Part shown: positions 57,118 through 64,000 of the stretch, in pieces
Numbering within the stretch: the stretch's first letter is position 1
How the letters are laid out: each line of letters opens with the position of its first letter
DNA from: Adlercreutzia mucosicola DSM 19490
GTDB taxonomy: Bacteria; Actinomycetota; Coriobacteriia; Coriobacteriales; Eggerthellaceae
DNA length: 64,000 nucleotides
Direction of reading: 5' to 3'
Assembly (NCBI RefSeq): GCF_000422625.1
Contig: NZ_AUGK01000011.1
Location: forward strand, 51,383 to 115,382
The notes under the pieces: generated by a model
Database searches by the model: none
The model's input: only the letters and a program-made list of their open reading frames with translations
What the model was told of the DNA's origin: nothing
Translations under genes and position numbers: made by a program

Positions 57118-58116
57118 CTAGCGGCCGTTGTCCTCCATCACCTGGTACACGGAAAGCTCCCACTGGCGGCGGTGGGACTTGGCCACGGTGTCCAGGATGA
57201 GGCCGGCCGTGGCCGACAGCGCCCCGCACAGCACGAGCGCGATGGCGAGCACCGCCGAGGGCAGCCGGGGCACCAGGCCGGTCTCCAGCCAGTCGCCCAC
57301 CACGGGCAGGCCGGCCAGAAGCCCCAGGGCCACGAGCACGAGCGAGAGCCACCCGAAGAAGGCCATGGGGCGGTAGTCGCGGAACAGGCTCGCGATGGCC
57401 GCCAGCACGAGCATCCCGTCGCCGACAGTGGACAGCTTCGACACGCTGCCCTCGGGCCGGTCGCGGTAGTCCACCGGCACGTCGGCCACGCGCCAGCGGC
57501 GGTCCACCGCCCAGATGGAGATCTCGGTCTCCACCTGGAAGCCGGCGCTCATGACGGGCATGGTCTTCACGAAGGCCCGAGAGAAGGCGCGGTAGCCGGT
57601 CATCACGTCGTCGAAGGAGTAGCCGTAGATGAGGCGTATGAGCCAGCGCACCAGGTCGTTGCCGAAGCCGTGGAAGGGCCGGTCGTTCTCCTTGCCGTAG
57701 GAGCCGTTGGAGAGCCTATCGCCCACGGTCATGTCGGCCTCGTCGGCCGCGATGGGGGCCACCAGCTCGCCCGCCGCCGACGCCGGGTAGGTGTCGTCGC
57801 CGTCCACCATGAGGTAGACCTCGGCGTCGACGTCGCGGAACATCGAGCGCACCACGTTGCCCTTGCCCTGCCGGGACTCCCGGCGCACCACCGCGCCGGC
57901 CGCGGCGGCCAGCTCGGCGGTGCCGTCCGTGGAGTTGTTGTCGTAGACGTACACCGTCGCCTCGGGCAGGGCCTCGCGGAAGTCGCGCACCACCTTGGCG
58001 ATGGTGACGGCCTCGTTGTAGCAGGGCACGAGCACGGCCACGCCCGCCCCGCGGCGGGCCGCGGCGACGCGCGCCTCGGTGGCGGCGGGGTTCGATGCGG
58101 TGGCAATATCGGTCAT
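57118..58116 (-). CDS. Family 2 glycosyltransferase with C-terminal membrane segments
   Basis: A 332-residue GT2 enzyme of the DPM1/polyprenyl-phosphate sugar type. The catalytic fold has VAVLVPCYNEAVTI, VYVYDNNSTDGTAEL, the DxD site in MVDGDDTYPA and GFQVETEISI. Two C-terminal hydrophobic segments (about 250-270 and 285-310) anchor it in the membrane. With GtrA it probably makes and flips a lipid-linked sugar for envelope glycosylation. Start ATG 58116 with GAGGAG upstream. Confidence 0.9.
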   Translation of the reverse strand: MTDIATASNPAATEARVAAARRGAGVAVLVPCYNEAVTIAKVVRDFREALPEATVYVYDNNSTDGTAELAAAAGAVVRRESRQGKGNVVRSMFRDVDAEVYLMVDGDDTYPASAAGELVAPIAADEADMTVGDRLSNGSYGKENDRPFHGFGNDLVRWLIRLIYGYSFDDVMTGYRAFSRAFVKTMPVMSAGFQVETEISIWAVDRRWRVADVPVDYRDRPEGSVSKLSTVGDGMLVLAAIASLFRDYRPMAFFGWLSLVLVALGLLAGLPVVGDWLETGLVPRLPSAVLAIALVLCGALSATAGLILDTVAKSHRRQWELSVYQVMEDNGR

Positions 58117-58420
58117 GGCACAGGCTCCTCATCGGCCGGCCGCAACCCTTCAGCGACGGGCGCGGCACATCTTCAAGATCGGCGGTTCTCTGATTGGAAA
58201 GATTATCGTACCGTAAAACGCCGCCGCGGGCCACAAGTCCAAAATCTTTGCGAATCCCCCGTTACCTGCAGCCTCCCCCTGCAACCGAACGCCACCCTGC
58301 GCAAGGTTGGCCCCGCAGGGGCGGCCTTCGGACCGCCCGCGACCCGGTGCACCATCCCCCGCTTATGCGTCAAGTCTGCGTCGAAAAGCGCGCCCGGCGG
58401 TCGCGGGTCGGGAAATGCGC

Positions 58421-58426
58421 TATGAT
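58421..58426 (+). promoter_or_regulatory. -10 element for the MGDG-synthase-like gene
   Basis: TATGAT ending 7 nt before the ATG at 58434, so transcription would begin at or next to the start codon (a leaderless mRNA). No clear -35. The rest of the divergent interval 58117-58433 shows a TACGATAAT patch near 58200 that may serve the minus-strand GT2 gene, and nothing else I can name. Confidence 0.45.
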
Positions 58427-58433
58427 GGACCCT

Positions 58434-59966
58434 ATGAAATTACCTGACTTGCCCGAGACCGCCGAGCCGGCCTCCCTCGATCCCGCTCCCGCCGCCGACG
58501 CCCTTGCCGTTTCGCAAGGCGCCGAGCTGGCCGTATCCTCTGCCCTCGACAACGACGAGCGTCGCCTGACCAGTGCCTCCGATGCGGGCGACCCCGTCAT
58601 TCTCGTGGTGCACGCCTCCGTGGGGAGTGGGCACCGCAGCGCCGCCTACGCCATCGCTGAGGCCGTGGAAGACCTGCGCGCCGAGGCCCGCGCCGAGGAG
58701 GGCGCCGATGCAGCGGGCGGGCCGAAGCCCTCCCCTACGGATGGCGCGGCCGCCGCGTCCGCGGCGACCGCGAACGCGGCGGCCCAGGGCGGCCCCGATG
58801 CTGCCGCAAAGGCGCTGGCCGCGGGGCTCGATCCGGCCCTGGTGGCCCGGGCGCGAGTGGAGGTGCTCGATATCCTGGATTTCGGGCGCATCGTCTTCGA
58901 CGGCGACGCCACGGCCTCCATGTTCACGGGCTGGACGCGGCCCTTCTACGACATCACCTGGCGCTACGTGCTCACAGGGCGCCTCTTGTGGGGCGGGGGC
59001 ACCATCTGGGCCCACCTGATGTACCCCCGCTTCGTGGAATTCGTGCGCCGGGTGCGCCCCGCGGCCATCGTGGCCACCCACATCACGGCGGCCAACGTGG
59101 CCGTGAGCGCCCGTATGCTCACGGGCCAGGCCTTCCCCATCCTGTGCGTGCCCACCGACTACGAGGCCGAGGGGCTGTGGCCCCACCTGCACACCGACCT
59201 GTTCTGCGTGGCCAACGAGGCCATGGCCGAGACCCTGCGTCCGCGGCGCGTGCCCGAGGACCGCATCCTCATCACGGGCATCCCCGCGAGTCCGGCGTTC
59301 TCCCGCAGCTACGAGAAGAGCGCGGCCCGCGAGCGGCTGGGCCTGCCCGCCGACAAGCTCGTCGTGCTCGCCCTGGCCGGCGCGAAGCTGCCGCGGCCCT
59401 ACGTGCACTTCCGCGAGGCCTTGGACGAGATCCTGCCCTTCATGCACACGCTGCCCGCCATGCAGCTGGTCATCGTGGCCGGCGCCGACGAGGAATACGA
59501 GCGCCGCGTGCGCCGCGAGGTGGCCGACTACGGCCTGGACAACGTGACCGTGCTCGGATACGTCGACACCATGGCCGAGCTGATGGAAGCCTCCGACGTG
59601 GTCATCTGCAAGCCCGGCGGCCTCACGGTCACCGAGTGCCTGTGCGCGCGGGCGCCGATGATCCTGCTGGGCCGCGCCTACGGCCAGGAGAAGGCCAACG
59701 TGCGCATGCTCACCGGCGCCGGCGCCGCCATGGCCGCCACCACGCCCCGCGAGCTTCTGGACACCCTGCGCCACATCAGCGAGCAGCCGGCCTCGGCCGA
59801 GGCCATGCTCATCAACGCGTCGCTTTTGCGCCGGCCTCGGGCGGCCATGGACATCGCCCGGGCCACCTTCCGCCTCATAGCGAAGGAGCCGGTGCGCGAC
59901 GGGAAGCTGCGGGCGCGCCACTTCATGCACTTCTACTGGGGACGCAAGCCCGCTCACACCCGCTAG
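58434..59966 (+). CDS. MGDG-synthase/UgtP-like glycosyltransferase (GT28)
   Basis: A 510-residue glycosyltransferase. The N-terminal MGDG-synthase domain begins VILVVHASVGSGHRSAAYAIAEA, contains IVATHITAANV and CVPTDYEAEGLWPH; the C-terminal GT28 UDP-sugar domain has VLALAGAKLPRPY, VTVLGYVDTMAELMEASDVVICKPGGLTVTE, broken here as VLGYVDTMAEL and ICKPGGLTVTE. These enzymes add glucose or galactose to diacylglycerol to make glycolipids and anchors of lipoglycans. Unusual is an Ala-rich insert of about 50 residues (near 90-140). The start is ATG 58434 with no Shine-Dalgarno sequence; an ATGATG at 58422 is the alternative. Confidence 0.88.
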   Translation: MKLPDLPETAEPASLDPAPAADALAVSQGAELAVSSALDNDERRLTSASDAGDPVILVVHASVGSGHRSAAYAIAEAVEDLRAEARAEEGADAAGGPKPSPTDGAAAASAATANAAAQGGPDAAAKALAAGLDPALVARARVEVLDILDFGRIVFDGDATASMFTGWTRPFYDITWRYVLTGRLLWGGGTIWAHLMYPRFVEFVRRVRPAAIVATHITAANVAVSARMLTGQAFPILCVPTDYEAEGLWPHLHTDLFCVANEAMAETLRPRRVPEDRILITGIPASPAFSRSYEKSAARERLGLPADKLVVLALAGAKLPRPYVHFREALDEILPFMHTLPAMQLVIVAGADEEYERRVRREVADYGLDNVTVLGYVDTMAELMEASDVVICKPGGLTVTECLCARAPMILLGRAYGQEKANVRMLTGAGAAMAATTPRELLDTLRHISEQPASAEAMLINASLLRRPRAAMDIARATFRLIAKEPVRDGKLRARHFMHFYWGRKPAHTR

Positions 59967-60036
59967 CCTCCCGCATCCACCCGAACGTCTGCGCGGAAGA
60001 GCCGCGCTGCCGATACCAGCCCTTGAAAGGAACCCC

Positions 60037-61563
60037 ATGACCACCTTTGCCGACCTCGGCCTGTCCGACTCCGTACTGGCCGCCGTGGACAAGCTCGGCT
60101 ACACCGAGCCCACGCCCGTCCAGGCCCAATCCATCCCGCTCGCCCTAGAGGGCCGCGACATGATCGCCGCCGCCAAGACCGGCACGGGCAAGACCGCCGC
60201 CTTCTCGCTGCCCTCGCTCGACCGCCTGCAGCGCGCCGACCGCAAGAAGGCGCCGGCCATGCTCGTGATCACCCCCACCCGCGAGCTGGCCATGCAGATC
60301 CAGGAGGTCTGCGGCGTCATCGCGAAGAGCCGCGGCCTGCGCGTGGCCAACGTGGTGGGCGGCGTGAAGATCGAGCCCCAGATCGATCGTTTGGCCCGCG
60401 GCGTGGACGTGCTCATCGCCACGCCGGGGCGCCTCATCGACCTCATGAACCAGAAGGCCGTGGACCTCTCCCAGGTGCAGATCCTCGTGTTGGACGAGGC
60501 CGACCGCATGCTGGACATGGGCTTTCTGCCCTCGGTGCGCCGCATCGTGGAGGCCACGCCGGCCACGCGCCAGACCCTGCTGTTCTCGGCCACCATCGAC
60601 AAGAGCGTGCTGTCCCAGGTGGACGCCATGCTGAACGACCCGGCCATCGTGCAGATCGCCGCCAAGGGCGAGACCGCCGACACCGTTGACCAGTACATCG
60701 CCCGGGTGCCCCACACCTTGAAGCCCGACCTGCTGGCGGCCCTTCTGAAGGAGCGCGGCGCCAAGCGCGTCATTGTGTTCGCCCGCACGCGCCATCGCGC
60801 CGACGCGGCCTGCCGTAAGCTGAAGCGCGCCGGCTACCACGCTGAGGCCATCCACTCCGACCGCTCCCAGAACCAGCGCAAGCGGGCCCTGGACAACTTC
60901 GCCGCCGGCACCACCGATATCCTCGTGGCCACCGACGTGCTCGCCCGCGGCATCGACGTGGACGAGGTGTCCTACGTGGTGAACTACGACGTGCCGGTGC
61001 AGGCCGAGGACTACGTGCACCGCATCGGGCGGACGGGCCGCGCCGGGGCCGAGGGCTTCGCCGTCACCTTCGTGGCCCCCGAGAACAAAGACGAGCTGGC
61101 CGCCATCGAGAAGCTGATCAAGCGGCCCATCCCCGAGATCGAGGTGCCGGGCTTCAACCTAGAGGAAGCCGCCGAGGCCGCTGCGGCCCGGGCCACCCGC
61201 GCCAACGCCAAGCACGACCCCGAGCTGGCCGCAGCCGCCCGCGAGCACGCCAAGAAAGAGAAGCACCGCGCCAAGGAGAAGGCCCGCGCCGAGGAAGACG
61301 CGACCGAGGAGCGCCAGCGCAGCACCCGCAAGAAGAAAGCCGCCAAGAACAGCGGAGGCGCCCCCACCGCCGGTCGCGCCGGATCGCGCGCGGGCGCGGG
61401 CAACCGCCCCGCAGCGAAGGGCGCGCCCAGAAGCGGCGCCGGCCGGTCGAAGAAGGCCCACGGCGCCGGCAACGCAGGCGGCGGCCGCAAAGGTCCCGAC
61501 CTGCGTCCCGGCCGCGCCCACCGCGCCGCCGTCGCCGCCAAGCGCGGCGGCTGCAAGGGCTAG
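60037..61563 (+). CDS. DEAD-box RNA helicase
   Basis: A 508-residue ATP-dependent RNA helicase. Motifs: Q motif (GYTEPTPVQAQSI), I (AKTGTGKT), Ia (PTRELAMQI), II (VLDEADRMLD), III (FSATIDK), IV to VI (VIVFARTRHRAD, LVATDVLARGID, HRIGRTGRAG). After residue 370 comes a 135-residue basic, Ala/Lys/Arg-rich tail of RNA-binding type, as in RhlE/CsdA-like helicases. Start ATG 60037 with AAAGGAA upstream. A UUCG-loop terminator follows. Confidence 0.95.
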   Translation: MTTFADLGLSDSVLAAVDKLGYTEPTPVQAQSIPLALEGRDMIAAAKTGTGKTAAFSLPSLDRLQRADRKKAPAMLVITPTRELAMQIQEVCGVIAKSRGLRVANVVGGVKIEPQIDRLARGVDVLIATPGRLIDLMNQKAVDLSQVQILVLDEADRMLDMGFLPSVRRIVEATPATRQTLLFSATIDKSVLSQVDAMLNDPAIVQIAAKGETADTVDQYIARVPHTLKPDLLAALLKERGAKRVIVFARTRHRADAACRKLKRAGYHAEAIHSDRSQNQRKRALDNFAAGTTDILVATDVLARGIDVDEVSYVVNYDVPVQAEDYVHRIGRTGRAGAEGFAVTFVAPENKDELAAIEKLIKRPIPEIEVPGFNLEEAAEAAAARATRANAKHDPELAAAAREHAKKEKHRAKEKARAEEDATEERQRSTRKKKAAKNSGGAPTAGRAGSRAGAGNRPAAKGAPRSGAGRSKKAHGAGNAGGGRKGPDLRPGRAHRAAVAAKRGGCKG

Positions 61564-61589
61564 CGCAAGCCATCTTCCCGCTTTCGGCG

Positions 61590-61616
61590 AGGCGGCCTTC
61601 GGGCCGCCTTTCTTGT
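61590..61616 (+). terminator. Terminator of the DEAD-box helicase gene
   Basis: AGGCGGCC-TTCG-GGCCGCCT hairpin followed by TTCTT, 27 nt after the stop. Confidence 0.85.
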
Positions 61617-61756
61617 CGCAGCCGCGCCGCTTCCCTTCTGCGGCCTTCAAGGGCTCGTCCCTCGCCTGCCCTTTTCCCTCCACTGGCCGTACTCCACATC
61701 GAGCGGCGACGGGTTCGGGTATCGTATGGTTGTTAAACGGGGAAGGGAATGTGTGC

Positions 61757-62164
61757 ATGAAAATCGCTGTTGCGTGCGACGGCCTGCTGGTCGCCCCACT
61801 GACGAGCCGATGCGAGAGCTTCACCTGCTACGCGGTGGAGCACGGCATTATCGCCGGATGTTGCAACGTGCCCAACATGGGAGTCACCATCCAGGAGAGC
61901 ATCGATATCCTCAAGAAGATGGATGCGGACGTGCTGATCGCGCGGTCCTTCGGCACCGAGCTGGACGCGGCCCTGGAAGCCGCCGGCATCGACCGCGTCA
62001 CCCTGGACGAGGAATCGCCGCGCCTGGCCGCCGAGAGCTACCTGCACGCCACGCTCATGGGCGAGACGGGCCTGACCGGCGCCTGCGAGGCCTCCGAGCC
62101 CCTCGACGAGCTGGACGACGCCTTCGCCCGCATCGAGTACCGACTCGTCGCCCGCAGCGCCTAG
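61757..62164 (+). CDS. NifX/NifB-C-terminal-like (dinitrogenase iron-molybdenum cofactor) family protein
   Basis: A 135-residue protein beginning MKIAVACDGLLVAPLTSRCESFTCYAVE, split as MKIAVACDGLLVAPL and RCESFTCYAVE, with an RNase-H-like fold pattern seen in the Nitro_FeMo-Co family: strand KIAVACDG, then IIAGCCNVPNMG, then a helix and DADVLIARSFGTELDAAL. The family binds metal clusters, and small members occur in many non-nitrogen-fixing anaerobes with unknown function. An acidic C-terminal tail follows. Start ATG 61757 with GGAAGGGA upstream. No operon partner. Confidence 0.65.
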   Translation: MKIAVACDGLLVAPLTSRCESFTCYAVEHGIIAGCCNVPNMGVTIQESIDILKKMDADVLIARSFGTELDAALEAAGIDRVTLDEESPRLAAESYLHATLMGETGLTGACEASEPLDELDDAFARIEYRLVARSA

Positions 62165-62202
62165 CCTTCGGGGGCTTTCCCGCAAAAACAATTGCCGTGA
62201 AA

Positions 62203-62260
62203 ATGGCGCTCAAGTGCGAAAAGTATACGCGAAGCCGCACTTTTCGCACTTGAGCGCCAT
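62203..62260. repeat. 22-bp perfect inverted repeat
   Basis: Arm 1 at 62203-62224 begins ATGGCGCTCAAGTGC; arm 2 at 62239-62260 is its exact reverse complement, ending TTGAGCGCCAT. A 14-nt loop lies between. No T-run follows on either side, so it is not an ordinary terminator. Outer bases TTGCCGTG (near 62192) and CACGGCAA (near 62276) can extend the pairing. The gene-free interval 62165-62522 also holds the third copy below and the rplT terminator. Confidence 0.9.
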
Positions 62261-62343
62261 AACTTTTCCGCACGCCACGGCAAAATGTCTGGTCATAGCA
62301 TAGCGCTTCAGAACTGATCGGCCCAGACCGCCCCAAGGCGTTT

Positions 62344-62364
62344 ACTTTTCGCACTTGAGCGCCA
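62344..62364. repeat. Third copy of the 22-bp element
   Basis: A 21-bp direct copy of the arm at 62239-62260 (ACTTTTCGCAC...GAGCGCCA), 84 bp further on. A third copy without a partner argues for a protein-binding motif rather than only a hairpin. Confidence 0.85.
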
Positions 62365-62467
62365 CTTTCAAGCCCATCGACGCAACATCGCATGAGAACG
62401 GCCGCTGCCCCCATCACCGCCACAGGGACGGCCCTCAGCCCGCCCAAGCCGCGTCGCCCTCCGCCCA

Positions 62468-62494
62468 CAAAAAAGGGACCCTTACGGGTCCCTT
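62468..62494 (-). terminator. rplT terminator
   Basis: AAGGGACCC-GTAA-GGGTCCCTT hairpin followed by TTTT on the minus strand, 29 nt after the rplT stop. Ends the infC-rpmI-rplT operon. Confidence 0.9.
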
Positions 62495-62522
62495 CTCGTT
62501 GCAGGCTATGTTGGAACAGCGC

Positions 62523-62879
62523 TTAGGCGACGGCCTTCTTGGCGATCTCCACCAGAGCGGCGAAGGCGGGCGCGTCGTTGACGGCCATGTCGGCGAGCAC
62601 CTTGCGGTCGAGCACCACACCGGCCTTCTTCAGGCCGTTCATGAACACCGAGTAGGACAGGCCGTTGATGCGGGCCGCGGCGTTGATGCGGGTGATCCAC
62701 AGGCGACGGATCTCGCGCTTCTTGTTGCGACGGTCGCGGTACATGTACTGAAGCGAATGCTGCACCTGCTCCTTCGCGGCACGGTAGGAACGGGACTTCG
62801 CGCCATAGTAGCCCTTCGCACGGGCGAGGACGGTACGACGCTTCTTGCGGGCATGAACGGAACGCTTTACACGAGGCAT
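62523..62879 (-). CDS. rplT: 50S ribosomal protein L20
   Basis: Early-assembly ribosomal protein, 118 residues starting [26 protein letters not shown], read here as [14 protein letters not shown] and [14 protein letters not shown]20 in other bacteria also represses its own operon at the mRNA leader. Third gene of infC-rpmI-rplT. Confidence 0.97.
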   Translation of the reverse strand: MPRVKRSVHARKKRRTVLARAKGYYGAKSRSYRAAKEQVQHSLQYMYRDRRNKKREIRRLWITRINAAARINGLSYSVFMNGLKKAGVVLDRKVLADMAVNDAPAFAALVEIAKKAVA

Positions 62880-62909
62880 ATCTTAATCACTCCTAAGGAA
62901 TCTGAAGAA

Positions 62910-63107
62910 CTAGCGAAGGCCAAGCTGGCGCTTGACGACCTTGGTGTCGGCCGGGGCAATCTCGGTCTCGTGGCGGAAGTTACGCTTGCGCTTCTGGCTC
63001 TTCTTCGTGAGGATGTGGCTCTTGAAAGCCTTGGCGCGCATGAGCTTGCCGGAACCGGTCACGCGGACGCGCTTGGCGGTACCGCGATGGGTCTTCATCT
63101 TGGGCAT
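62910..63107 (-). CDS. rpmI: 50S ribosomal protein L35
   Basis: A 65-residue basic protein, [20 protein letters not shown], with the usual L35 end. The start ATG 63107 overlaps the last base of the infC stop (TAATG), so it is coupled. Confidence 0.97.
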   Translation of the reverse strand: MPKMKTHRGTAKRVRVTGSGKLMRAKAFKSHILTKKSQKRKRNFRHETEIAPADTKVVKRQLGLR

Positions 63108-63670
63108 TAGTTGTCCTTTCCTTCGTCAGTCTTAGCTTCCTTTTTCTTCTTGGCCGTTGCAGGCAGAGGGGCGATGAGCATGTGCATGTTGCGGCCCTCC
63201 ATCTTCGGCTGGTTCTCGATGACCGCCACATCCTTCAGGTCGTCGGCCAAACGCTCCAGAATGGAGAGACCCTGCTCGGGATGAGCCATCTCGCGACCGC
63301 GGAACATGATCGTGATCTTCACCTTGTTGCCGCCGTCGAGGAAGCGCAGCACGTGCTTCTTCTTGGTGGTGTAGTCCCCCACGTCGATCTTCGGGCGGAA
63401 CTTCATCTCCTTGATCTCGATCTTGTTCTGGTTCTTACGCGCCTGCTTGGCCTTGATGGCCTGGTCGTACTTGAACTTCCCGTAGTCCATGATGCGACAG
63501 ACGGGCGGATCGGCATTCGGAGCGATCTCCACCAGGTCGAGATTCATGTCGTCGGCGATGCGCTGGGCCTGGGCCGTGGGGTACACGCCCATCTGGTTCC
63601 CATCGAAATCGATCAGACGGCACTCGCGCGTGGTGATCTCGTCGTTGAGCCGCGGCTCTTGAGCAGCTAT
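63107..63670 (-). CDS. infC: Translation initiation factor IF-3
   Basis: Binds the 30S subunit, blocks premature 50S joining and proofreads start codons. The sequence matches over [57 protein letters not shown] and [12 protein letters not shown]. The start is set at ATA 63670: the Shine-Dalgarno stretch AAAGGGAGGTGA lies 5-8 nt before it, at normal distance, while the GTG at 63679 is part of that stretch and too close. E. coli infC uses AUU for the same position, which lets IF-3 repress itself. A Lys-rich C-terminal tail ([14 protein letters not shown]) is present. Confidence 0.95.
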   Translation of the reverse strand: MAAQEPRLNDEITTRECRLIDFDGNQMGVYPTAQAQRIADDMNLDLVEIAPNADPPVCRIMDYGKFKYDQAIKAKQARKNQNKIEIKEMKFRPKIDVGDYTTKKKHVLRFLDGGNKVKITIMFRGREMAHPEQGLSILERLADDLKDVAVIENQPKMEGRNMHMLIAPLPATAKKKKEAKTDEGKDN

Positions 63671-63701
63671 CGCGCTCACCTCCCTTTCGTGTTCTCACAC
63701 A

Positions 63702-63736
63702 TAAAAACCCGCCGGCTCCAACGGGCGCGGCGGGTT
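63702..63736 (-). promoter_or_regulatory. Attenuator-like terminator in the infC leader
   Basis: AACCCGCCG (63728-63736) pairs with CGGCGGGTT (63706-63714) followed by TTTT in the minus strand, 31 nt before the infC start and about 90 nt after the promoter. A terminator inside a ribosomal leader points to regulated read-through, as in L20/infC leaders of Firmicutes. Confidence 0.75.
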
Positions 63737-63831
63737 CCATTCGCAAAGATGTTCTGCGGAAGACCCATCAGCTACCCGGAGGCGCCGAACCAGGTGGAGG
63801 GCAAAACCCTCGCTTGATTAACAGCTTGCCT

Positions 63832-63860
63832 AGTATAGCGTCAGCGCGTCTTCCGCGCAA
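63832..63860 (-). promoter_or_regulatory. infC-rpmI-rplT promoter
   Basis: Minus strand TTGCGC (63855-63860), 17 bp, TATACT (63832-63837). The leader to the infC start is about 155 nt long. Confidence 0.88.
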
Positions 63861-63868
63861 GGGGCTTT

Positions 63869-64000
63869 TTAGGCATTCACATAAATGAAGATGGTGCGCA
63901 CGGTATCGGCCAGGTTGCCGGAGGCATTGGCCATGGAGTAGTCGTAGGACAGCACCGCCGACCAGGTGTGGGCCACACCCTCCAAATCCACCGTGCCGGA
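63869..64000 (-). CDS. C-terminal end of an unknown protein (cut by window edge)
   Basis: Last 43 codons of a minus-strand gene, ending TIFIYVNA and TAA at 63869-63871. The sequence (SGTVDLEGVAHTWSAVLSYD, NASGNLADTVRTIF) is compatible with a surface or beta-rich protein but is too short for a family call. The infC promoter lies inside and just after its end. Confidence 0.7.
   Translation of the reverse strand, partial: SGTVDLEGVAHTWSAVLSYDYSMANASGNLADTVRTIFIYVNA

Noticed and set aside
62203..62260. Long hairpin as a transcription terminator of the NifX-like gene
   Set aside because: No T-run on either side and an unpaired third copy follows; function as terminator unlikely.

Overview
The window is 64 kb of a high-GC chromosome, with one clearly more AT-rich stretch at about 14.4-23.2 kb. 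Gene content (mre/rod rod-shape operon, sulfhydrogenase-type [NiFe] hydrogenase, GAAC-N4-GTTC SOS box, catabolic clusters with HyuA and DUF917 proteins) and codon use suggest an anaerobic gut actinobacterium of the Coriobacteriia, probably Eggerthellaceae. That placement is an inference; no rRNA is present to confirm it. Strong promoters repeat one pattern, TTGCGC-N17-TATACT.

Layout. 0-11.9 kb, nearly all on the minus strand: uvrA (cut by the window edge, with an SOS box), an MFS transporter, a 32-residue membrane peptide, the housekeeping run trmFO-xer and rnhB-yraN-comM-dprA, rplS, and an SPFH/band-7 protein. 12-14.3 kb: an isochorismatase-Nudix fusion protein and a cysteine synthase.

14.4-24.3 kb: a genomic island. 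A near-copy of the tRNA-Asp 3' end lies just upstream of the cysK promoter, and two identical tandem tRNA-Asp genes lie at the other side. Between them are an RHH regulator, a complete type I restriction-modification operon (hsdM-hsdS-hsdR) followed by a KAP-family P-loop NTPase, a short unknown ORF, a possible IS21-like remnant and a HEPN-MNT toxin-antitoxin pair. hsdS is split by a ten-guanine run; loss of one G would join both target-recognition halves into one 374-residue subunit. It also carries three 12-bp repeats in the central spacer helix, as in the EcoR124 system. This looks like a doubly switchable restriction system and is the most exciting part of the window.

24.5-36 kb: a catabolic region with two paralogous DUF917-HyuA modules, two NCS1 nucleobase/hydantoin-type permeases, a nitrilase-superfamily amidohydrolase, a DUF1177 protein and an M29-like metallopeptidase. 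It probably imports and opens an imidazole-, hydantoin- or thiohydantoin-like ring; the substrate is unknown.

36-46.5 kb: hinT, two radical-SAM-linked genes, a DUF697 protein and the rod-shape operon mreB-mreC-mreD-mrdA-rodA, all translationally coupled. 46.5-50.6 kb: a four-subunit hydrogenase (beta-gamma-delta-alpha) whose large subunit ends exactly at the mature C-terminus. Its upstream region holds a perfect palindrome and a 24-bp inverted repeat. 51-64 kb: ndk, a TPR membrane protein, a cyclophilin, an RNA m5U methyltransferase, tRNA-Arg, a lipid kinase, GtrA, tRNA-Glu, two glycosyltransferases for envelope lipids, a DEAD-box helicase, a NifX-like protein, an unexplained set of three 21-22 bp repeats, and infC-rpmI-rplT behind an attenuator-like leader, where infC probably starts with AUA.
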